Origin: an uncultured Muribaculaceae bacterium
GTDB lineage: Bacteria > Bacteroidota > Bacteroidia > Bacteroidales > Muribaculaceae
Reading direction: 5' to 3'
Length of the DNA stretch: 64,000 nt
NCBI GenBank assembly: GCA_905233915.1
Contig: CAJOFM010000001.1
Span: 1 to 64,000 of the forward strand
Below the pieces are notes generated by a model. That model ran no database searches. It was not told the origin of the DNA and saw only the letters and a program-made list of their open reading frames with translations. Position numbers and translations under genes: made by a program. This document shows, one piece after another, positions 49,882-56,849 of the stretch; the stretch's first letter is position 1; each line of letters opens with the position of its first letter.

Positions 49882-50003
49882 AATGAATAGTTGTTATAGA
49901 AATTGAATGATAATATTACTCTACCTTTATTGCGTAATACGCTCCACCTCTTGTGATAACTGTAACCTGCAATCAGTGAGAGGCGAAGCATTTTACATCG
50001 TTG

Positions 50004-50075
<72 letters not shown>

Positions 50076-50094
50076 AATAGTCGTTTGTTTCTTG

Positions 50095-50167
50095 AGCGGA
50101 AGACGGGGCTCAAACCCGCGGCCCTCAGCTTGGAAGGCTGATGCTCTATCAACTGAGCTACTTCCGC
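50095..50167 (-). tRNA. tRNA-Gly (anticodon TCC)
   Basis: 73 nt. Acceptor GCGGAAG/CTTCCGC, anticodon stem TCAGC/GCTGA around loop CTTCCAA, T arm with GGTTTGAGCC. Discriminator U. 19 nt from tRNA-Thr(GGT). Confidence 0.96.
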
Positions 50168-50175
50168 AAAACATG

Positions 50176-50258
50176 TGGGTAGAGATGGATTCGAACCACC
50201 GAAGCGATGACGCAGCAGATTTACAGTCTGCCCCATTTGGCCACTCTGGAATCTACCC
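50176..50258 (-). tRNA. tRNA-Tyr (anticodon GTA)
   Basis: 83 nt with the long variable arm of class II tRNAs. Acceptor GGGTAGA/TCTACCC, anticodon loop CTGTAAA, T arm GTGGTTCGAATCCAT. Discriminator A. Confidence 0.96.
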
Positions 50259-50276
50259 ATTGTGTTATTTACTTTG

Positions 50277-50350
50277 AGCCTCTTGTCGGATTCGAACCAA
50301 CGACCCCGAGATTACAAATCACGTGCTCTGGCCAACTGAGCTAAAGAGGC
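50277..50350 (-). tRNA. tRNA-Thr (anticodon TGT)
   Basis: 74 nt. Acceptor GCCTCTT/AAGAGGC, anticodon stem CGTGA/TCTCG (middle U-U mismatch) around loop TTTGTAA, T arm GTTGGTTCGAATCCGAC. Discriminator U. First tRNA after the promoter. Confidence 0.95.
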
Positions 50351-50396
50351 ATCTATCGTTGTGCTATGAGATACGGGGTGATCTCGTTTGCGGGTG

Positions 50397-50427
50397 CAAA
50401 ATTACGACCATTTTTCGAACTGACAAA
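50397..50427 (-). promoter_or_regulatory. Promoter of the tRNA-tuf cluster
   Basis: Minus strand: TTTG (plus 50424-50427), 19-nt spacer, TAATTTTG (plus 50397-50404), about 45 nt before the first tRNA. Confidence 0.8.
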
Positions 50428-50659
50428 CTTTTTCTCACTTTTTTTTCAAAAAAAATATTCACTTATATGACAATATTGTTATAATAATCGCATATTCAGC
50501 CAGTTATGGCAAAATCAAAGTTATTAACAAATTCCGTGCCAACTCATGTTTTTCTCGACTTGAGGCCCAATTGAGTTAAACGCCCAGGCCATGCTATATG
50601 CTCCCAGGCTAAGGCGCGGTAGCATTGATTGTTGGAAAATCGACAGAGGGCTGGGGGTG

Positions 50660-50705
50660 AAAAACGGCTTCCCCTGCCGGCAACAATGTGCGGACAGGGG
50701 AAGCG
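50660..50705 (-). terminator. Rho-independent terminator of hpf
   Basis: Minus strand: GCTTCCCCTG, an inner CCG/CGG pair, CAGGGGAAGC, then CGTTTTTC, about 40 nt after the hpf stop codon. Confidence 0.88.
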
Positions 50706-50742
50706 ATATGTCATTTATTATATAATATGTGTGCGGGAGAGT

Positions 50743-51036
50743 TTACCTGTCTCTGCGCCCTTTCTCGAGCTGACGCTTGAGGGCGTCAACACAATTGTCG
50801 ATGGCCTCCTCGAATGTGTCGGCTACCTTGCTTGCAAATAGATCTTCACTGCGGGGCACGTTGATTCGTACCGACGCTTCCTTGTTCATGGCTGTCTCGG
50901 GTTTTACCACCTTGAGGTTGACCTCGGCGTTGGAGATCTCCTCATTGTACTTTCCCAACTTGTCGACTTTCTTGTTGATGAAGTCACTGAGTTTCTCGGT
51001 TGCATCAAAATGGATGGCATTGATCTTAATATCCAT
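50743..51036 (-). CDS. hpf: Ribosome hibernation promoting factor HPF/RaiA
   Basis: 97 aa (short form) from the ATG at 51036 (MDIKINAIHFDATEKL). The open frame upstream overlaps the xer gene. Binds the 30S decoding region in slow growth and shuts ribosomes into inactive 100S dimers or protects them. Fold blocks: INKKVDKLGKYNEEISNAEV and ASVRINVPRSEDLFASKVAD. The start lies 1 nt after the xer stop codon, and an AAAAGGAGGT sequence inside the end of xer is 4 nt upstream, so translation is coupled and unusually SD-driven. Confidence 0.93.
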   Translation of the reverse strand: MDIKINAIHFDATEKLSDFINKKVDKLGKYNEEISNAEVNLKVVKPETAMNKEASVRINVPRSEDLFASKVADTFEEAIDNCVDALKRQLEKGRRDR

Positions 51037-51037
51037 A

Positions 51038-51937
51038 TTAACCTCCTTTTTTAAGTGCCCGTGGGTGGGCAAGTTCATAATTATGTTGTAACTCACTGAG
51101 TGTCACATGTGTGTAAACCTGTGTCGCTGCCAGGCTCTCGTGTCCCAGCAATTCCTTGACGCTGTTGAGCTCTGCCCCGCTGTTGAGCATGACGCTGGCA
51201 AAGGTGTGGCGCAGCACGTGCGGACTGAGCTTGCCCGTCCCTCCAGCGGCCTGCAGCGAGTCGTGGACGACATGATAGACCAGGGAGGGGTACAACGGGC
51301 GGCCCTTGACGGTGACCAGCAGGTTGTCGCACTGGGGCCACACGGTGGCGCGCAGTGAACGGTAATGCTGTAGCCACCGCGCCAGCTCGTTGCCAAAGGG
51401 GACGATGCGGTCCTTGTCGCGCTTGCCTCGCACCTTGAGCTCGCACTTGTCGGTATCGACGGCAGCGTCTTGCAGGCCGATGAGCTCGCTCAGGCGGATG
51501 CCAGTCTCGTAGAACAGCATCACGATGAGCCTGTCCCTGACCTGAGTGAAGTCGTCGCTGTCGATATCGGCATCAAGCACAGCATTCACGGTGCCCTCGC
51601 GCACAAACTTGGGAAGGGGTTTGGCCAATTTGGCCAGCTCGACGATGGCCGCAGGATTGGCCGACACCTCGCCGCAGCGCAGCAGGTATCGGTACAGCGC
51701 TCTGAGGGCCTGCAGCTTGAGTCGCAATGTGCTGGGGCTGTCGCCATCGGTTGCCCTGTGCATGAGCCACGCCCTGATGTCGCCGGCCGTTACCGATGCG
51801 AAATCAAGAGGGCGTTGGGGCGAGGACATGAACGCGCTCCACTGTTCGATGGCACGGCGGTACAGGTCCACCGTCCTCAAGGACAGATTGCGCTCGAGGC
51901 GCAGGTATTGCAGGAAGCGTTCGACTGTAGCGATCAT
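51038..51937 (-). CDS. XerC/XerD-type tyrosine recombinase
   Basis: 299 aa. The N-terminal SAM-like DNA-binding domain (about 1-90; FLQYLRLERNLSLRTVDLYR) and a catalytic domain with the full set: Arg in TGIRLSELIG, Lys in VRGKRDKDR, His-x-x-Arg in HVLRHTFASVML, His in LLGHESLAATQVYTH and the nucleophile Tyr in the same motif. Length and motifs fit housekeeping Xer recombinases that resolve chromosome dimers. XerC or XerD identity cannot be fixed here. Directly followed by hpf, an arrangement common in Bacteroidales. Confidence 0.92.
   Translation of the reverse strand: MIATVERFLQYLRLERNLSLRTVDLYRRAIEQWSAFMSSPQRPLDFASVTAGDIRAWLMHRATDGDSPSTLRLKLQALRALYRYLLRCGEVSANPAAIVELAKLAKPLPKFVREGTVNAVLDADIDSDDFTQVRDRLIVMLFYETGIRLSELIGLQDAAVDTDKCELKVRGKRDKDRIVPFGNELARWLQHYRSLRATVWPQCDNLLVTVKGRPLYPSLVYHVVHDSLQAAGGTGKLSPHVLRHTFASVMLNSGAELNSVKELLGHESLAATQVYTHVTLSELQHNYELAHPRALKKGG
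51041..51050 (-). promoter_or_regulatory. Shine-Dalgarno sequence of hpf
   Basis: AAAAGGAGGT, complementary to the 16S rRNA 3' tail, with GGAGG ending 5 nt before the ATG. Most genes in this window have no such sequence. Confidence 0.85.
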
Positions 51938-51970
51938 AGGCTTACATCATAGTGTGTGACAAACAGTATG

Positions 51971-51991
51971 TGCTCCCATCGTCGGGGAGCA
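51971..51991. other. Hairpin in the xer leader
   Basis: Perfect 7-bp stem TGCTCCC/GGGAGCA. On the plus strand it is followed by TGTTTGTTTTTTC and looks like a terminator. On the minus strand it lies about 34 nt before the xer start codon. Confidence 0.5.
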
Positions 51992-52009
51992 TGTTTGTTT
52001 TTTCGGTGC

Positions 52010-52041
52010 TAAAGTTAGCAACTATTTTTATCAAATGCAAA
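52010..52041 (-). promoter_or_regulatory. Probable promoter of xer-hpf
   Basis: Minus strand: TTTG (plus 52038-52041), 20-nt spacer, TAACTTTA (plus 52010-52017), one base off TAnnTTTG. Lies 72 nt before the xer start. Confidence 0.5.
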
Positions 52042-52051
52042 TTTTAGGCCA

Positions 52052-52098
52052 AAAAAACGACGGAAACCGAAATTTTGTCTCGGTTTCCGTCTTTTTTT
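52052..52098. terminator. Bidirectional terminator after rpsU
   Basis: GACGGAAACCGA with TCGGTTTCCGTC around a 9-nt loop, bounded by AAAAAAA on one side and TTTTTTT on the other, so it has a T tract on both strands. Serves rpsU on the minus strand. Confidence 0.9.
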
Positions 52099-52124
52099 AT
52101 CTTTTTAGCAAGACCTAGAGGGTA

Positions 52125-52316
52125 TTACTCCTCGCGGTTACGAAGCTGCTGAACGTACTCGGCCTTCATCATCTTCTTACGGTTGGTGATTGAGGGCTTC
52201 TCAAAAGCCTGACGGCTGCGCAGTTCCTTAATGACACCGGTCTTCTCAGTTTTACGTTTGAATTTCTTGAGGGCGCGTTCGATGTTGTCGCCTTCCTTAA
52301 CGGGAACAATAATCAT
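52125..52316 (-). CDS. rpsU: 30S ribosomal protein S21
   Basis: 63 aa. MIIVPVKEGDNIERALKKFKRK is the typical bS21 start, followed by ELRSRQAFEKPSITNRKKMMKA. In Bacteroidota, bS21 helps hide the 16S anti-Shine-Dalgarno tail on the 30S platform. No SD sequence is next to the ATG. The leader is about 185 nt long and carries an SD-like site far upstream (52482-52491). Confidence 0.96.
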   Translation of the reverse strand: MIIVPVKEGDNIERALKKFKRKTEKTGVIKELRSRQAFEKPSITNRKKMMKAEYVQQLRNREE

Positions 52317-52505
52317 AATTTGTTTTTTGTTTTAATGTTTTATTTGTTTGTTAATTGTTTGGAATTTCTCCTGATGTTTGCGGCTCCGTATTGACGCCAC
52401 ACCGCCGGCGAGCCACGTGCCGAGCGATGCGGATAATCGTCGATATGTATTGAAAATCAATCTCTTAATTCAGTCTTTACGACCTCCTTTCGGTTTTTTG
52501 CGCCG
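52317..52505 (-). other. Long untranslated leader of rpsU
   Basis: About 185 nt between the promoter and the rpsU ATG, with no ATG-initiated reading frame inside. The distal half is GC-rich and can fold (GCTCGCCGGCGG region). The last 60 nt are A-rich and unstructured, as is usual before Bacteroidota start codons. Together with 52506-52669 this makes up the 353-bp gap between rpsU and gldN. Confidence 0.55.
52482..52491 (-). promoter_or_regulatory. Anti-SD-complementary site in rpsU leader
   Basis: Minus-strand GAAAGGAGGT is a perfect 10-nt complement of the 16S rRNA tail ACCUCCUUUC, roughly 10-15 nt after the predicted transcript start and 165 nt ahead of the rpsU ATG, with no ATG near it. 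Confidence 0.55.
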
Positions 52506-52536
52506 CAAAGTTACATATAATTCAACAACCGACAAA
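52506..52536 (-). promoter_or_regulatory. Promoter of rpsU
   Basis: Minus strand: TTTG (plus 52533-52536), 19-nt spacer, TAACTTTG (plus 52506-52513). A full consensus match. Confidence 0.8.
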
Positions 52537-52589
52537 CATTTTTTTGAAATATTTTTATCTTGATTATGAAACGTCCAGGAGAAGATGAA

Positions 52590-52629
52590 GTGCACCCCAA
52601 AAGTTTTGTGTCCAACTTTTGGGGTGCAC
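52590..52629. repeat. Perfect 16-bp palindrome GTGCACCCCAAAAGTT
   Basis: GTGCACCCCAAAAGTT, an 8-nt loop TTGTGTCC, then the exact complement AACTTTTGGGGTGCAC, 40 nt after the gldN stop codon. Lacks a clean T tract on either strand. It may serve as the gldN terminator, or be a mobile palindrome related to insertion-sequence ends. No transposase is nearby. Confidence 0.7.
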
Positions 52630-52669
52630 GCTTATGGTCTTATCGGCCCTCGAGGGGCTAGAAGAGCAT

Positions 52670-54130
52670 TTAGTTTCTCTTGCGGTTGCGGACCGAGCGG
52701 ATGCCGGTGTTGACCTGCTGGGTCGACTTGGGCTTGCGCTCCTTGATCTTGGTCTTTTTGTCCTTGGCCTTCTTGGTAGACGACTTGGTAGTGCTGGACT
52801 TACTGCTAGACTTGCTGCCACGCTTGGTGGTGCGTGCCACAGCCTTCTCCTCGCCCTCGGCAGCAGGCGTCTCGCCTTCTACCTGCTCGGTTCCTTCCTC
52901 GCCCTCGACGATTTCACCCTCGGCCTCGGCACGGGCTTTCTCCTCGGCCTCGGCGCGAGCCTGGAGCACCTCAAGCGAGGGCACCCACAGGTCCTGGTTG
53001 AAACTGCGCAGACGCTGCTCGATGCTGTCCTGGGCGTGCTTGTAGGCCTCTTCCTCGGGATACATCTGGCGCAGTGAGAGGTTGCGCAGGTTCTTGGTCT
53101 TATAGATCTCGCCGCTGTACATGTTCAACTTGAAGAAGTCGTCAATGCTATAGCGGGCCAGGTTGTTGTCATCGTCGGTGAAGACATACTGCTGGGCCAT
53201 GTAGGGGCGGATGTCGTTGAGCTTGATCCAGAACATGGGATACTTGACGGCTTCCCCACCCCAGTCGTCCATGCGGTGCAGGACGGGGCACAGAGCCTCG
53301 ACACGGGCCTTCATCTGGTTGCTGCGTGAGTCAAACTCCCACTTCTCGATAATGAGGTAACTGAGCACCTCGTTGCTGGGAATATCGGCATTCTCGAACT
53401 CAAGGATTGGGTTCTTGGCCGTGCTGCCCTTGGCCTCGGTATAATAGATGTGGAAGCGGTCGAACTGCTCAGGAACATTGATCTTGAACTCGTCGGTGAA
53501 CATCTCGCGGCCATCGAGGTACTCATAGGCAGTGATCTGTCCCTTGGCCAAGAGCTTCATGATGATGAAGAACAGGTTCTGGCCATCGGCATTGGGCTCC
53601 TCGGGATAGTAGAGGGCCGGATTCTTACCCTGGGTGAGGTCGATGGAACGATAAACGACTTTCATCCACTGCAGGTCGGCATCGCTGGGCTCCTTGACCT
53701 CGTAGAACGATTGCTGGCGATCGGTGATGCCGTTCTCGTTCTTCTTGGCACGAGGAGCGCTAGCCCCACGCTTGGACACCTGGGTCTGCGAGCTGCCACC
53801 CGAGCTCACGCCGGCTGACGACGAGCCCTTAGTAACCTTCGGTGCGGACTGAGGCGCTGAAGCCGGAGCGGCCTCTTTACCTTGAGGCGCACCCTTAGTT
53901 CCCTGAGTCATCTCGACCTTGCCGCTGGAGGCCTGAACTTGCCCCTTGTTTGCTGGTGTTGCTTGCTTCAAGCCCGCAGGAGCCGCCTTGGCACCGGCGA
54001 CCTTGGCATTTGCCGCCTTGGCCTGAATAGCTGCTTCAGGGTCTTTTGGATCCAGCTTCTCGGTCTGAGCATTGCCGACAGCAAAAAGGCTGATGAACAA
54101 AAGTGCTATAATCAATCTAAGACTTTTCAT
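52670..54130 (-). CDS. gldN: T9SS ring component GldN/PorN
   Basis: 486 aa from the ATG at 54130 (MKSLRLIIALLFISLFAVGNAQ, a signal peptide), much longer than the 290-360 aa usual for GldN/PorN. The conserved core (about residues 135-390; DADLQWMKVVYRSIDLTQGKN, ILEFENADIPSNEVLSYLI, RNLSLRQMYPEEEAY) is flanked by a Pro/Ala/Gln/Gly-rich stretch (30-130) and an acidic then Lys/Ser/Arg-rich tail (395-486). GldN binds GldK and forms the periplasmic ring of the secretion machine. Last gene of the operon. Confidence 0.92.
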   Translation of the reverse strand: MKSLRLIIALLFISLFAVGNAQTEKLDPKDPEAAIQAKAANAKVAGAKAAPAGLKQATPANKGQVQASSGKVEMTQGTKGAPQGKEAAPASAPQSAPKVTKGSSSAGVSSGGSSQTQVSKRGASAPRAKKNENGITDRQQSFYEVKEPSDADLQWMKVVYRSIDLTQGKNPALYYPEEPNADGQNLFFIIMKLLAKGQITAYEYLDGREMFTDEFKINVPEQFDRFHIYYTEAKGSTAKNPILEFENADIPSNEVLSYLIIEKWEFDSRSNQMKARVEALCPVLHRMDDWGGEAVKYPMFWIKLNDIRPYMAQQYVFTDDDNNLARYSIDDFFKLNMYSGEIYKTKNLRNLSLRQMYPEEEAYKHAQDSIEQRLRSFNQDLWVPSLEVLQARAEAEEKARAEAEGEIVEGEEGTEQVEGETPAAEGEEKAVARTTKRGSKSSSKSSTTKSSTKKAKDKKTKIKERKPKSTQQVNTGIRSVRNRKRN

Positions 54131-54161
54131 ATTCTCGTTTTTTATTATTGTCATGTCAAGA

Positions 54162-55742
54162 TTAGTTCACAATCACATCAATGGGCGCGATGTCACGGGT
54201 GATGCCATCGGGGCCGGTAGCCTTGACGCGGGTGATGAGCATGCGCTTGCCGTGAGACAGACGGCGCATGGCGGTCTTTTGGCGCTCGCTGAACTGTGAA
54301 CCGTTGGAAACCTCGGGGATAGCGTTACCCATCGAGTCGAAAATCACCGTCTCGAATGAGACGACCTTGTAGTCGATGTTAAGAATGTCATCGTCGATAG
54401 CGGCGTCCAGTCCGTGAGCTGCCATGAGCAAGTTCTTGGGGAACGGCTTACCACCCTTGTAACGGGCGGGCTGGCCATTGGCGTCCTTATAGGCGATGAA
54501 GGGCATGGGGTCGGGCAACTTGCGCACCCTGAAAGTGGTGCTGCCCACGTTGGTGCGCTGTCCGTCCATCTCGGCGGTTACCGAGATGACGCACTCGGCG
54601 CCCACCTTGGTGGGATGTGCGATCCAGCCATCACCGCTCTTGGTAAGCGTTCCGTTGGTCATCGTCGCGCTGATGCTACCCTGGGGCACACCGGGAACGG
54701 CAATGCTGATGGGGTTGTTGATACCGGCATAGAGCACGTTCATCATCGTGGCGCTGATGGTTGCCAGGGGGTCGATAACGGTGTAGCTCGACTTGAAGTC
54801 GCGGCGTGTCACCGTACCGTCGCGTCCCAGCACCTCGATCCAGCCCGAGTAGTCATAATTGCCGGCCTTGCTGGTTCCCACCTCGTAGAGGCCGTTGCTG
54901 TTGGCCAGACGGCTGCCGTTGACATACACGACAGGGCGCTGGGTGGTGTCGATGGCGGCCAGCACGATTTGGGCGCTGTACTTGGTACCACGCATGACGA
55001 TGCGGGAGTCGGGCACGACGAAAGCATTGACGAGGTTCACACGCAGGTCGCCCAGGTCAACGTTGGTCAACATCTGGTTGAGGACCTCACCCTCGGCATA
55101 GCGCACGTCGTTCTGCAGCTTGGTGAGCAGCGTCACGGCAGCGATACAGGGCATATTGTCGAACATGAACTCTTCCCACGTGTGCTTGCTGATGTCGTGC
55201 TTGGCAGTCTTGGGGGGAACGGTCGAGAGGGCGTTCTCCAAGTTCTTGCGCTTCTCGGGATCCTCGAGGAACGAGGTCACGAACTGACGATAGCTGTCGA
55301 TGCGGGTTCTCAAGATCTTGCCCTTGCCGCCCGTCGCGGTGAGCATGACCTCACTGGCGGCGTCGAGGTTGTCGCGGTTGCGGATGTTGTGCACATCGGC
55401 ATCCTCACCATCGGCATGGTGCACAATCTCTAACTTAAGCGAGTCGATATAGTCGTAGAGCCTGTCGGTCTCACCTACCACCTGGGTCGCCTTGTCAAGC
55501 CAGATCTTGCCCTTCTCGGGGTTCTTCTCGTTGAAGGCCTGGAGCTGGGCATAGAGGGCCTGGTTACGCGCCGTGATGGTGCGGTTAGACCTCGACAAAC
55601 CGTCTTCCACCTGGCTGAAGCCGTTGAGCACGTCGCTCGACACGTTCAGCGCAAGCATAGCCGTCAAGACGATGTACATGAGGTTGATCATCTTCTCTCG
55701 CGGCGACATGCGGTTGACGCTCTTATTTTTTGAGGTTGCCAT
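54162..55742 (-). CDS. gldM: T9SS motor component GldM/PorM
   Basis: 526 aa. MSPREKMINLMYIVLTAMLALNVSSDVLNGF is the near-invariant N-terminus with the single transmembrane helix that sits inside the GldL ring (about residues 16-36). The long periplasmic part has four domains, including GVPQGSISATMTNGTLTKSG. With GldL it forms the proton-driven motor that powers T9SS and, in gliding species, motility. 31 nt ahead of gldN. Confidence 0.96.
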   Translation of the reverse strand: MATSKNKSVNRMSPREKMINLMYIVLTAMLALNVSSDVLNGFSQVEDGLSRSNRTITARNQALYAQLQAFNEKNPEKGKIWLDKATQVVGETDRLYDYIDSLKLEIVHHADGEDADVHNIRNRDNLDAASEVMLTATGGKGKILRTRIDSYRQFVTSFLEDPEKRKNLENALSTVPPKTAKHDISKHTWEEFMFDNMPCIAAVTLLTKLQNDVRYAEGEVLNQMLTNVDLGDLRVNLVNAFVVPDSRIVMRGTKYSAQIVLAAIDTTQRPVVYVNGSRLANSNGLYEVGTSKAGNYDYSGWIEVLGRDGTVTRRDFKSSYTVIDPLATISATMMNVLYAGINNPISIAVPGVPQGSISATMTNGTLTKSGDGWIAHPTKVGAECVISVTAEMDGQRTNVGSTTFRVRKLPDPMPFIAYKDANGQPARYKGGKPFPKNLLMAAHGLDAAIDDDILNIDYKVVSFETVIFDSMGNAIPEVSNGSQFSERQKTAMRRLSHGKRMLITRVKATGPDGITRDIAPIDVIVN

Positions 55743-55811
55743 CTATGTTTTCTCTATCGGTTGGAATAGGATTGATGTCAATATAATGGATAAAACTGTG
55801 TGAGGTACGCT

Positions 55812-56786
55812 TTATGCGTCCTGGTCGTTGGCGTCGGGCTCGATGCCGGGCATGCCGGGCATGGGACGATACATGTTGACGGTCATCGCCTTGATCATCT
55901 TCTCATAGACGCTGTTCAGCTGCTTCATGTAGCGTGCCATCTTCTCGGTCTCGTCACAGTAGTGGGCGCTCTCGGCGGCACTCTTCTCATACATGTCGCG
56001 GATGTCCTTGAGGCCACGGTTCACGCGGTCGATGTTATCAAGCTGTGAGGAGATGCTCTTGAGCTGGATCTCGTAGATGGTGTTCAGGCCGCTGATGTTC
56101 TGGTTGAGGGCCTGCATCTGGTCCACATAGCCGGTAGAACTGCTGGAGATGTTTTGGCTGTTGTCGGTGATGGCACGATAGCTGTTGAGCAGGGTCTCGC
56201 TCACCTCGTTCAACGCGGTGGTCGTGGCCTGCAGTTTCTGCATCTGCTCACTGATGCCAGCCATCTGGCTCAAGTATTGCTGGGTAGCGTCGGTGAGTTC
56301 GGCCATGCGTGAGAGCTGGTCGCTGGCAGCCGCCATCTTGGCAATGCTCTCGCTCAACGACATCGTGTCTTCCTCGCTCAGGTTCACACCGGCAGGCAGA
56401 CCAACGGCACTCTTGGCCTCGGCAGCGTTGACAGTGATTTCACCGCCCTCATAGTCGCCACCGCCATTGCCGCCGATGAAAATACCACCGCCAGTGTTAA
56501 AGTCGGGACGATCCTCGGGATCTTGACTTGCCAGCACGGGGAACACCTCTTCCCAGTGGTACTCCTTCTCGGGCTTATCGAACGCGGTGAGGATGAACAT
56601 GAGGACCTCGGTACCCATACCGATACACAGCAGCGTGTTACCACCGGGCAAGTGCAGGATCTTGAACAATGCACCCCAGATCACGATAGCAGCACCGATA
56701 CTATAGGCGAAGTTGAAAAACCGCTGGCCGCTGTCACTCTTCAGGAATCGGCCTGCTTTCTTTTTATATCTCTTGATTTTACCCAT
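55812..56786 (-). CDS. gldL: T9SS motor component GldL/PorL
   Basis: 324 aa. Two N-terminal transmembrane helices (about 20-40, FFNFAYSIGAAIVIWGALFK; about 48-68). FKILHLPG is the conserved linker, and GTEVLMFILTAFDKP carries the membrane Glu needed for proton flow. The long cytoplasmic coiled-coil tail (about 130-300) is rich in Met, Gln and Asn. Forms a pentamer around the GldM dimer. 63 nt after gldK. Confidence 0.95.
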   Translation of the reverse strand: MGKIKRYKKKAGRFLKSDSGQRFFNFAYSIGAAIVIWGALFKILHLPGGNTLLCIGMGTEVLMFILTAFDKPEKEYHWEEVFPVLASQDPEDRPDFNTGGGIFIGGNGGGDYEGGEITVNAAEAKSAVGLPAGVNLSEEDTMSLSESIAKMAAASDQLSRMAELTDATQQYLSQMAGISEQMQKLQATTTALNEVSETLLNSYRAITDNSQNISSSSTGYVDQMQALNQNISGLNTIYEIQLKSISSQLDNIDRVNRGLKDIRDMYEKSAAESAHYCDETEKMARYMKQLNSVYEKMIKAMTVNMYRPMPGMPGIEPDANDQDA

Positions 56787-56849
56787 TTTTGTTTAAAAAT
56801 TGAGTGTGACGATTTGTTATCTTGTTTACTCGTTGATGTTACACCACAG

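Larger units (their letters stand above)
50351..50742. other. 392-bp gap: tRNA promoter, hpf terminator
   Basis: Holds the promoter at 50397-50427 and the hpf terminator at 50660-50705. The rest (about 50440-50640) is AT-rich, with no reading frame, RNA gene or repeat that I can support. Confidence 0.6.

Noticed and set aside
51038..51937. Integrase of a mobile element
   Set aside because: Length and motifs fit a housekeeping Xer recombinase. No attachment-site repeats or phage/conjugation genes are nearby, and it is coupled to hpf.
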